A DNA stretch of 64,000 bases from CAWAWP01 sp963841205 (GCA_963841205.1 CAWJCH010000046.1:62001-126000), one strand, 5' to 3'. Shown: positions 1-9,293, counted from the first letter of the stretch. Translations and numbers: made by a program. Notes: generated by a model from the letters alone, not told the origin.

Positions 1-508
1 GTGACCAGAGGAGCACGCTCGCCAACGTGGCCAACGCGCCTGCGGCGCACCAACCCGCGAGTCGGGCGCCTATCGCGTCGGGCGGTGCGGCGATGGACAC
101 GGAGAGCACGAACGCTAGCAACAGCGCGAATTGGGACGCCGCGATGTAGCCTCCGAATACGCCCACGAACTGGATCGAGAAGCCGATGAGCAGCGCAATC
201 AGGACAGCTGCCCAGACGTCGGCGGACGCGAGTGTGCCGAGGATCACCAGCAGCGCACCGACGAGCGTGGCGATCGCGTACGCCCGCGCTCGCGAGCGCC
301 TCGTGCCGCCGAAGTCCGCGAAGACCAGCAGGGCGAAACTGCCGAATGCGATGAAAGTCATGAATTGGACGTTGCCGACCACGAGCTTGGCGAGAGCGAA
401 CGCGGCGGAGACGACGAGCATCGCGCGCGCCCCCCGCCGCAGACTCGTCAACCCCGGATCTGCGGGCAGAGATAGCCGTCGGAGGATGGAAGATATCCAC
501 GCCGTCAT
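1..508 (-). CDS. FUSC-family integral membrane protein, N-terminal part (runs off the window)
   Basis: Reading the complement from the ATG at 508 gives an uninterrupted 169-residue N-terminus starting MTAWISSILRRLSL, with several closely packed hydrophobic helices (for example LLVFADFGG, LLVILGTLA and a long stretch of Ala/Leu/Val near residues 95-115). The pattern of short hydrophobic hairpins around an 'FADFGGTRRSRARAY' loop is typical of the FUSC/YccS/aromatic-acid-exporter-like family, which sits in the inner membrane. The C-terminus lies outside the window. Family call comes from pattern memory; a generic multi-pass membrane protein is the alternative. Confidence 0.6.
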   Translation of the reverse strand, partial: MTAWISSILRRLSLPADPGLTSLRRGARAMLVVSAAFALAKLVVGNVQFMTFIAFGSFALLVFADFGGTRRSRARAYAIATLVGALLVILGTLASADVWAAVLIALLIGFSIQFVGVFGGYIAASQFALLLAFVLSVSIAAPPDAIGARLAGWCAAGALATLASVLLWS

Positions 509-645
509 CGCTGATCCCCAGAGTCAGTCTGCCGTCGGTCACTCTGCGTTGCACCAAGAGTTTGGATGTACTACTGCCAGCATCGCTGATGCCAAGGCGA
601 TCTTCATGGCGTGAGCGGAGCGATCCAAAACCGAGGGCGTGAGAG

Positions 646-1236
646 CTAAAGGGGTGTGGCGAAGTCTTGGGTCCAGTAGGAGCCGTAGGGGCTTCCGCCG
701 CGGTAGGCGTAGCCGAAGCCGACATCGCGCAGTGAACAGTTGAGCAGGTTACGCCGGTGGCCGTCATTGGGCGGCGTCTCGTTGAAGAAGGCGTCGATAA
801 CGGCCTCCGGCGTGGAGTAGCCGGCGGCGATGTTCTCTGCGGCGGCGGAGTATTGGTAGCCCGCGGCATGTATGCGGTCCCACGGCGTCTGGCCAGAGGG
901 GCTGGTGTGGTCGAAGTAGCCGTTGAGGGCCATATCCTGGCTGTGCTGCAGGGCGGCCTGGTCGAGCGGCGCGTTCTCACGGAGCGGTGGGCAGCCGGAT
1001 TGGGCGCGATACGTATTCGTTCGCGCGAGCGCACGGGCGGCGAAGGTCGACGACGTGGCGGTGGTGGCGGTGGGGGTCGGAGGGCGCGGGGTCGCCAGGA
1101 GCGTCGGAGTCTGATCGCCGGGGCGCGAAGCCGTGGAGGTTTGCATGGGAGTTGACGGGCGCACGACGGTACCAGACGTCGCGGAGGCGCATCCGGCGAG
1201 GCAGGTGAGTATAAGCAGGGGTGTAAGTCGACGCAT
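646..1236 (-). CDS. CAP/SCP-domain lipoprotein
   Basis: A 196-residue protein. The start at 1236 (MRRLTPLLILTCLAGC) gives a textbook lipoprotein signal peptide with lipobox LAGC; the frame stays open further upstream but encodes nothing recognisable. A Ser/Thr/Pro-rich linker follows, then a CAP (SCP/PR-1) domain: 'ALARTNTYRAQSGCPPL', 'ALQHSQDMALNGYFDHTSP', 'WDRIHAAGY', 'AENIAAGY' and the C-terminal 'HRRNLLNCSLRDVGFGYA'. This secreted family includes YkwD-like bacterial proteins whose molecular role is mostly unknown. It is probably anchored to the outer face of the membrane. Monocistronic. Confidence 0.85.
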   Translation of the reverse strand: MRRLTPLLILTCLAGCASATSGTVVRPSTPMQTSTASRPGDQTPTLLATPRPPTPTATTATSSTFAARALARTNTYRAQSGCPPLRENAPLDQAALQHSQDMALNGYFDHTSPSGQTPWDRIHAAGYQYSAAAENIAAGYSTPEAVIDAFFNETPPNDGHRRNLLNCSLRDVGFGYAYRGGSPYGSYWTQDFATPL

Positions 1237-1754
1237 GGCAGAGATTCTCGGCACTGACGCACGGCAAGAGGCTCGGCACCCCACTGTAGCACGATGTCGC
1301 GGCGTCGCGCTCACGCTGTGGGAATGAAGTCTGGTGCGCGCGAGCGATTGAACGTACACGGGCACGCCGCAGTGCGGAGCGCGTCGTACGTGATGGGGCA
1401 TTCTCGCGTACCATTTCCTCTCGCTCGTGCTCGTCGGTGCCTGCCGCGAGCTGCCCAGGATGCTTCGTTACCGCCGCTGTGTATGAATCCCTCCGTCAAC
1501 GCGCGGGCGGAGAGGAATGCGCGAAGAGCGTGGCAGTGACGCGAGACGCCATGGCCCTTCATGTTCGGCGGGGAGGACCAGATATCGGCGACGTTGAGCG
1601 AGGTTGGCCACGTATCGGCTCGCTTGCCTACTTGCATGTTACTCGGCGGGGCATTCGCGCGTACTATGTCTACCCACTGGAGCGGTGCGTGCGTGAGAGG
1701 GAGGGGAGCCGCGCGACGATGGGCGGCGTGTGCGGAGTCCGAGGAGCTGGGGCG
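1237..1754. other. Intergenic region, no gene seen
   Basis: This divergent gap separates the CAP lipoprotein and the HAD gene. The plus frame of the HAD gene is open through most of it, but the translation shows no conserved features and lacks a ribosome-binding site. Two short similar segments (around 1392-1412 and 1645-1665, both containing GGGGCATTC and CGCGTAC) may be a duplicated promoter-like block; this is weak. Confidence 0.4.
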
Positions 1755-2573
1755 ATGTTTGTGTTTTTCGATATTGGCGATACGCTGGTGGACGAGGCGG
1801 ACTTCGCGCGTTTCCGCCATGCGAGCATCTTCGAATTCTTGATGCGGCGCGGCTGCTCGATCTCCGAGGAGCAGTATCAGAGCGACCTGAATAACCTCTC
1901 GATGCAGGGCCGCATGACGCTTTTCGATCAACTGCTCTGGCTGGCGCAGCGCAACGGCGGCGATACCCTGCTGGCGATGGCCGTTTTTCGCGACTACATC
2001 CTCCATGTCGCGCCCGAGGCGCCGCACCGCTTCATGCCATTCCCCGACGCTCGCGCAACGCTGCTGGCGCTGGAGCATCCGACGAACGGCGGCGCACCGC
2101 ACGCACGGCTCGGCATCATCGCCAATCAGCCGACATGGATCCGCTCGAGCATGCGCGATTGGGGCCTACTCGAGTTCTTCGAGTCCGACAGCGTGGTGAT
2201 CTCGGACGAGGTTGCGATCAGCAAGCCGCGCCCGGAGATCTTCCAGTTCGCGCTTGGGCAGGCGCGGGTAGCGGCCGTGGACGCGGTGATGGTGGGCAAC
2301 GACTATCTCAACGACATCCTACCGGCGAAACACTTGGGCATGCGCACAATCTGGATCGAGCGCGAAGATCCGTATGCACCGGGGGCGCCGCCGATCCTCG
2401 ACGCACGCGCGGCGGACGAGCGGGTGACGCAGTTGGCGGAGGTCCCAGCCGCGCTGGCGCGGCTGGCGGATCGGGCCCATGGCGACGCCGTGAGCAGTCG
2501 CAACGGCCACAATGGGTCGCGCGACGGGCGAGTGAAGGCGGCGGGCGGCGCGCGAGATGTGACGAGGCCGTAG
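1755..2573 (+). CDS. HAD-superfamily hydrolase
   Basis: A 272-residue haloacid-dehalogenase-fold phosphatase-like enzyme. The start at 1755 (MFVFFDIGDTLVDEADF) places motif I at the N-terminus as expected and follows GAGGAG about 9 nt upstream. Motif I is D6-I-G-D-T, so the usual second Asp of DxDxT is Gly; this DxGDT variant occurs in several HAD subfamilies. A helical cap follows, then motif II near 'GIIANQP', the motif III Lys in 'ISKPRPEIF', and motif IV in 'VMVGNDYLNDILPAK'. The C-terminal 40 residues look like a disordered tail. Substrate cannot be predicted. It converges on the next minus-strand gene. Confidence 0.85.
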   Translation: MFVFFDIGDTLVDEADFARFRHASIFEFLMRRGCSISEEQYQSDLNNLSMQGRMTLFDQLLWLAQRNGGDTLLAMAVFRDYILHVAPEAPHRFMPFPDARATLLALEHPTNGGAPHARLGIIANQPTWIRSSMRDWGLLEFFESDSVVISDEVAISKPRPEIFQFALGQARVAAVDAVMVGNDYLNDILPAKHLGMRTIWIEREDPYAPGAPPILDARAADERVTQLAEVPAALARLADRAHGDAVSSRNGHNGSRDGRVKAAGGARDVTRP

Positions 2574-2762
2574 TGATGCTTGCCTTCTGACCGAGCGGAG
2601 GGATCCTCACCCCTCGCAAGCCCCCGTGCGCGAGGCGGGTGGAGCGGATCGCGGCGCTGCAGTGCCGGCACACCGGGGACGCGGACTGAAGTCCCCTGGA
2701 CGTGCGGGGCGAGCACAACAATTTCAGCCCTGCATTGTCGATTGAGGGCGCGTGGGCCGAGA

Positions 2763-3353
2763 TCAGCGGGGCGTCTCGGGCGAGGGAGCGAAGGGAGCCC
2801 CGTGGCCGGGAACGATCAGCGCGAGGTCGGCGATGGCGAGGACGCGGGCGCGACCGTTGTGGAGCGAGGCGAGGTCCGTGGCGAAGGGATCCTCGGCGGG
2901 ACCTTTGGCCGACCACCACAGGTGCGTACAGGCGACGACGCCGGAGGCGGTGGTAACCAGCGTGGTGACGTCTTGCGGCGTGTGCCCAGGCGTCTCAATC
3001 AGCCGAATCGCGGGGGAGACGGCGAAGCCCTCGGCGGGGCGATCCGTCCAGAGGTCGCCCTGGTAGATCGCCCAGTGATCGTGGAAGCGCGCGTCGGGGA
3101 AGAGCGCAGCGTTGAGCGTGTGGTCGGGGTGGTGATGCGAGAAGATTACATCGGTGATCGCCTCTGGCGCGACCCCGAGCGCAGCCAGCGGTTCGAGGAT
3201 GGAGCCGCGGTTCGGCGCCATGCCGGGATCGATAACGGCGTGGACCTCACCGTCGTGGACGTAGGTGATCGTGGAGGCGGTGTGCGGCCCGACGTAGCCG
3301 GTAAAGAGGACGTGCAGCTCCGCGGGATGCGGCGGCATCTGTGTATCGGACAT
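2763..3353 (-). CDS. MBL-fold metallohydrolase (MBLAC1-like)
   Basis: A 196-residue metallo-beta-lactamase-fold hydrolase. The Zn-binding HxHxDH motif is at residues 73-78 (FSHHHPDH), with a further His in 'IETPGHTPQDV' and another in 'VPGHGAPF'. 'VIDPGMAPNRG' and the early 'TASTITYVHDG' strand also fit the fold. The size and motif spacing resemble the short single-domain group around human MBLAC1; the substrate is unknown. The ATG at 3353 is preceded by AAGGA at good spacing. No signal peptide, so cytoplasmic. Confidence 0.85.
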   Translation of the reverse strand: MSDTQMPPHPAELHVLFTGYVGPHTASTITYVHDGEVHAVIDPGMAPNRGSILEPLAALGVAPEAITDVIFSHHHPDHTLNAALFPDARFHDHWAIYQGDLWTDRPAEGFAVSPAIRLIETPGHTPQDVTTLVTTASGVVACTHLWWSAKGPAEDPFATDLASLHNGRARVLAIADLALIVPGHGAPFAPSPETPR

Positions 3354-3389
3354 GGGGGCGTCCTTCGAATCCTGCGGATGCGAGTGATC

Positions 3390-3965
3390 TCAGGCCTGCG
3401 ACTCGACCGACGTCTCAGCCAGGGAGGCATCGCCGGCGGAGACCGCGGCGGTCGATTGCGTCGCGCGTACGATCGTCACGCCGAACCCTACCAGGGGGAA
3501 AAGTAGCAGGATTAGCGTGTATCCCGGGCCGAGCAGCAGCGTGACCGCGCCCGCCGCGAGCAGCGTCCACCCAACCCAGGTGGGGAACACGCGCGCCCGC
3601 GACGTTATCCAGCCAAGCAAGAGGTAGCCAAACATCTCAAGTATGAGATAGGCATAGAAGACGAATCCCGGAAGAGTGACGTTGAAGATCGCCAGGAGTA
3701 GGTCGATCGCGTTGAGCGCGACGGCGATCGCGATGCAGAGGAATCCCGCCTGCCCCACGCGATCCTTCGGCGGCTGCATGGCGTAGATGGCGGGGAGACC
3801 GAACAGTAGCAGGACGTAGGCGAGCGCGTTGACGAGGAGGGCAAGCGCGGGCGCGGCGGCCTTGGGGTTGGTGTTGGTGTTGAGGAAGAGCGACCAGAGG
3901 AGCAGGGCGAGCAAGAGGCCGCCGCTCGCGATGAGGGCAAAGCCGCCGCGCCGGAGAGTATACAT
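3390..3965 (-). CDS. Small multi-pass membrane protein, unknown function
   Basis: A 191-residue protein starting MYTLRRGGFALIASG at 3965, after the ribosome-binding site GAAAGG about 8 nt upstream. About six hydrophobic segments span the chain: residues 8-24, 37-57, 70-90, 95-115, 125-143 and 147-165. The C-terminal 25 residues are polar. I do not recognise a named family; it resembles uncharacterised DUF-type four-to-six-helix membrane proteins of Chloroflexota and Actinobacteria. It precedes an MBL-fold gene on the same strand (37-nt gap), so the two may be co-transcribed. Confidence 0.6.
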   Translation of the reverse strand: MYTLRRGGFALIASGGLLLALLLWSLFLNTNTNPKAAAPALALLVNALAYVLLLFGLPAIYAMQPPKDRVGQAGFLCIAIAVALNAIDLLLAIFNVTLPGFVFYAYLILEMFGYLLLGWITSRARVFPTWVGWTLLAAGAVTLLLGPGYTLILLLFPLVGFGVTIVRATQSTAAVSAGDASLAETSVESQA

Positions 3966-4186
3966 GTCGCGAACCTTTCGCCGCTTGGGCGCTGTCTGCG
4001 GAAGCCGTCGTGGGTCGCGGCACTGAGTATGCCGCAGTGGGAGACTCGATATCGCGGCACTCGCAGCGACGGCGTACAAGGGTGGCGGATTGGGGTGCGC
4101 CGCCGAGGTGACTGCGCACGAGGTCATCGTATCTCCCTGAAAAGTATGCACGCCGGGCGGTGAAAAGGCAAGGCGATGGAATGTGA

Positions 4187-5562
4187 CTAGGACACGGCCA
4201 CATCTCGGTCCGGACCGCCGCGACGCATACTGAGCGCCAGCCACGCCGCGACGCAGGCGAGCAGGAGTCCACCGAGCGGCCGCAGCTCCTGCAGCCAGGG
4301 GCGCAACTCAAGTCGGAAGAGCGTGTGGTGGATCGCAGGATTGGTATCCCAACCGAAGGGCAGCGGCAGATTGAGGAAGACGGCGGCCACAACCGACAGG
4401 ACGAGGAGGACGAGCCGCTGACGCGAACCGGCGCTGCCAAGGCGACCGGCAGCGATCGCGCGGATCGTCAGGGCGAGGACGATGGCACTGCCCGGCGAGA
4501 GCCAGACGTAGTGATGCGCCCACGCCGTCGGCGAGAGCAAGACGATGCCGCAGAGTGCCAGGGAAAAGGCGGCCATCTCGCCGGCGTGGTCGACCCGGCT
4601 CGCGCGGGGAGCGGCGCGCCACAGAATGACGGCACCTGCGGAGGCGAGGGCCGCCAGCAAAAAGTACTCGGCGGCTCGCACGACGGACGCGAGCGACGGC
4701 GCAGCGGCGACGATGACGCTGATGAAGCCGGCGAAGAGCGCCTCGTTATGCGCTTCGAACGCGTCGCTGCTGCCGATGCGCAACGACGCGGCTGGGAACT
4801 GGGCGAAGACCGTGGGGCCGATGAAGAAGGCGCAGAGGGCGGCGAGCGCCAGCAGGGTCAGCACGGCGGTCGCGGCGGCCTGCCAGCGCCGCCTGAGGAT
4901 GAGATAGGCGAGCAGCACGATGGGCGTGAGCTTGAGCATGATAGCAAGGGCGACGGCGATGCCCACCCAGCGCTCGTGTCCGTGGCGCGTCAGCCAGGGA
5001 ATCGCCGCGAGCGGCAGCAGTACGAGAAAATTGATCTGGCCGTTTCCTAGCGTCCACAAGGCGGGGCGAGAGATGAAGAAGATCGCGCAGGTGACGGCGA
5101 GAGCCACGAGCGGCGCCGGGTCGCGATAGAGCCGGATCGCTCGGCCACGCCAGCCGCGCGCTGCGGGGGCCTGTGCGAAGGCGAGCGAGCTGCCGAATAG
5201 CAGCCGGACCTCGTTGGTGATGAACAGCGTGCAGCAGAGCCAGAGCGCAGCGTTGATGATGAGGAAGATGTTGGCGGCGTTCGCGAAGGAGAAATGCGCG
5301 AGCGGGATCAGAAGAATCGCCAGCAATGGGGGTAGGCGTACTGTAGCGTCGGCGGGGCGAGCACGTGGCTGGCGATGGCATTCGCCGCGATGACCTGCGG
5401 TGAGTAGATGTTCGCGGTATGGTCGAGGTTGAGGGCCCGCGCGGCGGCATAGTAGGCCGAAAAGTCGAACTGGCCGGCGTGCAGGCGGAACGATTGCCAT
5501 ATCTGCCAGCCGCCGACGGCAAGCGAGCCGATCAGCAATGCGAGCGATCCCGCGATGCCCAA
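4187..5562 (-). pseudogene. GT87-type (DUF2029) membrane glycosyltransferase, frameshifted
   Basis: Two overlapping minus-strand frames together encode one polytopic glycosyltransferase of the GT87/DUF2029 family (polyprenyl-phosphate-mannose-dependent mannosyltransferases). The N-terminus starts at 5562 (MGIAGSLALLIG) and carries 'DFSAYYAAARALN' and 'QYAYP', typical of the first periplasmic loop. After a frameshift in the five-G run at 5328-5332 the second frame continues 'PLLAILLIPLAHFSF'. One more G in that run would restore 'YAYPPLLAILLIPLA', the family consensus. The rest contains about ten membrane helices, a conserved 'GNGQINFLVLLPLA' and 'SPTAWAHHYVWLSP'. A homopolymer indel suggests either a sequencing error or a fresh mutation. 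Confidence 0.75.
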
Positions 5563-5619
5563 CGCGCGGCGTCGGGAGGCTTCGCCCGCCGTGCTACGCG
5601 CGGCCTCATCTCAAATCTT

Positions 5620-5834
5620 CGGCGCGGATACCCCCAGCTTTAGCTGCAGGGAGGAAGCGCCGTCTCCTTTCACGTGGTATCCTGTTTTGTGTACCGCAGG
5701 GCCTGCGGGAATTTACGCCTGTGGAGCGGGGCCGAGAACCATGGTCCCAACGAGCGTGTGAGACCGCCTCAGGGCATCTGGACGGCAGTGCTCGGCCCAG
5801 GAATCCCCTAGCTTTAGCTATGGGGAGTGGTCAA
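5620..5834 (-). repeat. IS200/IS605-derived miniature element, family A copy 1
   Basis: About 215 bp bounded by two hairpins: one at 5620-5662 (CCCCCAGC-TTTA-GCTGCAGGG inside outer arms) and one at 5800-5834 (TCCCCTAGC-TTTA-GCTATGGGGA). The complement matches a second copy at 29664-29909: both begin TTGACCACTCCCCA, have GGGGATTC after the first stem, and share TTCCCGCAGGCCCTGCGGTA inside. No coding capacity. The terminal hairpins resemble those of the TnpB pseudogene at 45836-47115, so this is probably a deletion derivative of such an element. Confidence 0.65.
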
Positions 5835-5986
5835 CTATGGCAATACCCGTCGTCACGCCAGATCCTCCCGCGCCTTCGCTCGCACCGCGCCACCAGTATA
5901 GCGCTGGCAGCATCGGGAGTAAAGGCGCGGCCCAGGGTCCCCCGCGGCGGGCGCGGAGGCGGGAAGAAGCAGGTTGCGCGGACGTC

Positions 5987-7849
5987 TTAAGCGCGTGCCG
6001 CGAAGGGTAACTGGAGGCCGGGGCGCACGTCGAGGTCGTAGCCGGAGCGCTCGCCGAGGCGCAGGTGGAAGTAGCCGGCGGCGGCGATCATGGCGGCGTT
6101 GTCGGTGCAAAGCGCTACGGGCGGATAGCGCAGGGCGATGCCCAGCGGCGCAAGATCGGCGCCGAGGCGGGCGCGCAGCGCGACGTTGGCGGCGACACCC
6201 CCCGCGAGCAGCACCTGGCGCACGCCGAGTTCGCGCGCGGCGCGGACCGTCTTCGTCGCCAGCACGTCCACCACAGCGTCCTGGAAGGCGGTGGCGACGT
6301 CGGGCACGGAGAGCGCGGCGCCCGATGCGGCCACCGCAGCGGCCTCGCGCGCGTAGCGGCTGGCACCCTCGCCCGCCTCGCCGGACTGCGAGCCCTCGAC
6401 GACCTGCAACACGGCGGTCTTCAGGCCGCTGAAGCTGAAGTCGTGCGTGCCGGGAAGCCAGGCGCGCGGCAGCGTGTATGGGTTCGGCGCGGCGGCATCG
6501 CGAGCGGCGGCGACGCGCTCAATGGCCGGTCCACCAGGGTAGCCCAGGCCGAGGACGCGGGCTACCTTGTCGAAGGCCTCGCCGGCAGCGTCGTCGCGCG
6601 TCTGGCCCAGCAACTCGTAGCGTCCGTGGCGCGGGATGTAGACCAGTTCGCTGTGCGCGCCGGAGATCACGAGCGCCAGCAGCGGGAAGGCGGGATCGCT
6701 GGGGCGCTCGTCGTCCGCACGTGCAGGAGGTACTTCCTCGTCTTTGGCGGAGGCGTCGGCGCGGAGCCAGTTGGCGTAGATGTGCGCTTCGAGGTGGTTG
6801 ACGCCCAGCAGCGGTAGGTCGTGCGCCAGCGCCAGCGCCTTGGCGGCGGTGAGGCCGACCAGCAGCGATCCGGCGAGGCCAGGCCCGTTCGTCACGGCGA
6901 GGCCGTCGATGTCGCCCCAGGTGACGTTCGCCTGCTCCAGTGCGGATTCGAGGACGGGGATGATCGCGCTGAGCTGCTGCCGCGAGGCGACTTCCGGCAC
7001 AACGCCGCCGTAGCGCTGGTGGATGGCGATTTGCGTGGCAACGACGTTCGAGCGCATGAAGCGCCCATCCACGACGACGGCGGCGCCCGTCTCGTCGCAC
7101 GAGCTTTCGATGCCCAATACGCGCATGTTGCTGTTCGTTCCTCTTCGCGGCGTGATCGTCTGAAATTGTTGCACCGGCGGCAACGGACCGCCGCTGGCGC
7201 CGCCCGCGGGGCTGGCGACGTTGGTGGCGCGCTCGTCAGCATCGAGGCGGGTGAGCAGGGCGTGGCGAAGCTCGGCGAAGCGCTCGCGGTAGTCCGCGCT
7301 GATGATCAGGGGCGTGCCCATCACGAAGGCGTCCTCGTGGTTGTCGCTGTAATAGCGGCGGCGGCGGCCCTCGACGACGAAGCCATACTTGTGATAGAGG
7401 TTCTGCGCGAGGGTGTTGGAGACGCGGCACTCCAGCGTCACGCGCCGCGCGCCGATCTCGTATGCGATGCCGACGAGCGTGTTGAGCATCAGCTCGCCGA
7501 TGCCGCGCCCGCGATAGCCGGGGTGGTCGGCGATGGTGGTGATGTGTGCCTCATCCATCATCAGCCAGAGACCGGCGAACCCCACGATCAGCCCGTGATC
7601 CTCGGAGGGTGGCGCGGATGGTCGGCCCTGCCACAGTGAGAGCGGGAACCGACGCGGCGGCGCGGATTTGGCGGGCACGGTGGTCGCGGGCGCCGAGGTG
7701 TCGCGGGCGACGATGTAGTGCGCGTACTGGTTCTCTTGCAGCTCCTTGCGATACGCGCTCGACGGCCAGGGCGCGGCGTAGGCGAGGCGCTCGATCTCGA
7801 CGATGCGCGGGATGTCCGCCATCGTCATGCGCTCAACGAGGTAGCGCAT
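5987..7849 (-). CDS. tsaD: RimI-TsaD fusion: ribosomal-protein-type N-acetyltransferase + tRNA t6A37 threonylcarbamoyltransferase
   Basis: One 620-residue frame encodes two enzymes. Residues 1-190 are a GNAT acetyltransferase of the RimI type: acetyl-CoA loop 'HPGYRGRGIGELML' (about 109-122), 'LECRVSNTLAQNLYHKYGF', then a linker. Residues 242-620 are TsaD: 'MRVLGIESSCDETGAAVV', the metal-binding 'HLEAHIYAN', 'VISGAHSELV' (usually SGGHS/T), 'DDAAGEAFDKVARVLGLGYPGGP', 'FSFSGLKTAVL' and 'LCTDNAAMIAAAGY'. TsaD transfers threonylcarbamoyl to A37 of ANN-decoding tRNAs. The start at 7849 is preceded by GGAGAGG at 9 nt. A Met at residue 242 has AGAGGAA 12 nt upstream, so TsaD might also be made separately. 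The gene overlaps the end of tsaB, in an operon with tsaE. Confidence 0.9.
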   Translation of the reverse strand: MRYLVERMTMADIPRIVEIERLAYAAPWPSSAYRKELQENQYAHYIVARDTSAPATTVPAKSAPPRRFPLSLWQGRPSAPPSEDHGLIVGFAGLWLMMDEAHITTIADHPGYRGRGIGELMLNTLVGIAYEIGARRVTLECRVSNTLAQNLYHKYGFVVEGRRRRYYSDNHEDAFVMGTPLIISADYRERFAELRHALLTRLDADERATNVASPAGGASGGPLPPVQQFQTITPRRGTNSNMRVLGIESSCDETGAAVVVDGRFMRSNVVATQIAIHQRYGGVVPEVASRQQLSAIIPVLESALEQANVTWGDIDGLAVTNGPGLAGSLLVGLTAAKALALAHDLPLLGVNHLEAHIYANWLRADASAKDEEVPPARADDERPSDPAFPLLALVISGAHSELVYIPRHGRYELLGQTRDDAAGEAFDKVARVLGLGYPGGPAIERVAAARDAAAPNPYTLPRAWLPGTHDFSFSGLKTAVLQVVEGSQSGEAGEGASRYAREAAAVAASGAALSVPDVATAFQDAVVDVLATKTVRAARELGVRQVLLAGGVAANVALRARLGADLAPLGIALRYPPVALCTDNAAMIAAAGYFHLRLGERSGYDLDVRPGLQLPFAARA

Positions 7850-8627
7850 GGGCTGTATCCTCTCCACCAGTCGGTGGTGTTACGGGCTCGATATACGGCG
7901 GGAGCGCAACCTTGGCGCTCTGCGTGATGGCGGGCTTGCGCAGGTAGAGCGGCTCCAGCGCCAGCGGATCGTCGGCGTCGCCCGCCTCAGCCCGCGCGAA
8001 GGCCAGCTCCGCCAGGCTGCTTGCCCGCCGGACGTTTCCTTCTGGGGCAAATCGTGCCTGCCCGCCAAGCACACTCTCCAACGCCTCGCGCGTCTCAGAA
8101 CGCCACTCGCCGACGATAAGGACCGAAAGCCCAGGGACATCAGGATCGGCGATGTGGATGTGGTTGGCCAGCTCCATCGGCGTCATGATGGTGGGAGCTT
8201 CCGTCGGAGTCCAGGCGGCTGGAGCCAGCGGAGGTGCCCATCGTGGGCCGTAGAGTGCTGCGTAGACTTGGCCGCGCCCGGCGTCGAGCACCGCCCAAAT
8301 CGGCAGTGTCGTAGCTGAGTACGGCCACGCGATCACGTCGAGCGTGGAGTGGCCGTAGATCGGCACGCCGAGCGCGAAGGCCAGCGTCTTGGCGGCGGTG
8401 ACGGCGACGCGTGTGCCGTTGAACGAGCCAGGGCCGAGCGCCACCGCGATGCCGTTCAGCATGTTGGGTGCCACATGCGCGCCGTTGAGCACCTGCGCCA
8501 CGCGATCGAAGAGCTCCGCGCTGTGGCGCTGGCCGACCTCCCACGTCAGATCGGCAAGCAGCCGGCCATCGCGAGTCAGGGCGATGCATGCGTAGCTGGT
8601 GGAGGAGTCGAGCGCGAGCAACAGCAT
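7833..8627 (-). CDS. tsaB: TsaB, tRNA t6A modification subunit
   Basis: A 264-residue TsaB. The start at 8627 (MLLLALDSSTSYACIAL) matches the family N-terminus; the extension upstream lies inside tsaE. It contains 'ELFDRVAQVL', the signature 'GPGSFNGTRVAVTAAKTLAFAL' region (canonical GPGSFTGLR, here NGT) and 'WAVLDAGRGQVYAALY'. TsaB is an inactive TsaD paralogue that dimerises with TsaD and recruits TsaE in the bacterial t6A complex. It starts 7 nt after the tsaE stop and overlaps the rimI-tsaD start by 17 nt, so translation is probably coupled. Confidence 0.92.
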   Translation of the reverse strand: MLLLALDSSTSYACIALTRDGRLLADLTWEVGQRHSAELFDRVAQVLNGAHVAPNMLNGIAVALGPGSFNGTRVAVTAAKTLAFALGVPIYGHSTLDVIAWPYSATTLPIWAVLDAGRGQVYAALYGPRWAPPLAPAAWTPTEAPTIMTPMELANHIHIADPDVPGLSVLIVGEWRSETREALESVLGGQARFAPEGNVRRASSLAELAFARAEAGDADDPLALEPLYLRKPAITQSAKVALPPYIEPVTPPTGGEDTAHALPR

Positions 8628-8634
8628 GAGAGGA

Positions 8635-9180
8635 CTATCCTTGATCGTTCGTCGAGGCGGCGGCGAAGGCGGCGAGCAGCTCATGGCCGCGCGGGCCGTG
8701 CGCGGCGCAGCGTAGGAGCCGCGACGCCTCGCCAGTCGTCAAAAGCAGGATACGCAGGTAATTGGCGGGCCAGGGATCGGCGTCATCCGCCGCCTCGCCG
8801 TGCTCCGCCCACTCCACGACGCTGACGCCGTCGCCCTCGAAGTATTGCTCGAAGCCCAGCGTCTCGACCTCGCCGGGGTCGTCCAGGCGGTACAGATCGA
8901 AATGGTAGAGCGGCAGCCGGCCCGCGTACTCCTTCAGCAGCGTGAAGGTGGGGCTGTTCACCGCCTCGGCGACGCCCAGGCCGCGCCCGATGCCCTGCGT
9001 GAGCGCCGTCTTGCCCGCACCGAGCGTGCCGTGCAGCAATACGACGTCGCCCACCTGGAGTATCTCGCCCAGCCGCTCGCCGAGCCGTCGCGTCTGCGCT
9101 GGGCTCTCGCTGTGTAACTCCACGGTCCACGGGTCGCCCGGCGGCGAGTCCTCGGCTGCGCTCGATCGGGATGCGGTCAT
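8635..9180 (-). CDS. tsaE: TsaE, ATPase of tRNA t6A synthesis
   Basis: A 181-residue P-loop protein starting MTASRSSAAEDS at 9180. It has a Walker A 'GTLGAGKTALTQGIGRGLG', then 'VNSPTFTLLKEY' and 'LYHFDLYRLDDPGEVETLGFEQYF', the hallmarks of TsaE. The C-terminal tail carries a poorly conserved 'VVEWAEHGEAADDADPWPANYLRI'. TsaE hydrolyses ATP to cycle the TsaB-TsaD complex. It is the first gene of the tsaE-tsaB-rimI/tsaD run. The frame extends further upstream, but that part crosses a low-complexity intergenic hairpin and is not conserved. Confidence 0.92.
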   Translation of the reverse strand: MTASRSSAAEDSPPGDPWTVELHSESPAQTRRLGERLGEILQVGDVVLLHGTLGAGKTALTQGIGRGLGVAEAVNSPTFTLLKEYAGRLPLYHFDLYRLDDPGEVETLGFEQYFEGDGVSVVEWAEHGEAADDADPWPANYLRILLLTTGEASRLLRCAAHGPRGHELLAAFAAASTNDQG

Positions 9181-9293
9181 AGACGTGTCGTTTGCCTTGC
9201 TTGCGGAAAACCTCACCCCCTGCCCTCCTCTCCCGCGAGGAGAGGGGGAAGCGGCGCTGTGCCGAATTATACAACGGCGGGCGCTGGCGGCGG

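Noticed and set aside
2660..2715. Hairpin GGGGAC...GTCCCC between the HAD and MBL genes, as a bidirectional terminator
   Set aside because: Position fits convergent genes but the stem is only 6 bp with no T-rich tail; not strong enough to list.
4325..5050. Long open frame on the plus strand rich in Glu/Gly/Arg, opposite the GT87 gene
   Set aside because: Shadow of a high-GC gene; composition is the antisense of hydrophobic codons and there is no ribosome-binding site or family signature.
9211..9250. CTCCTC-TCCCGC-GAGGAG hairpin before tsaE, and a similar C-rich block near 24975-25030
   Set aside because: Looked like a terminator or shared repeat, but the stem is short, there is no T-run, and similarity is mostly base composition.
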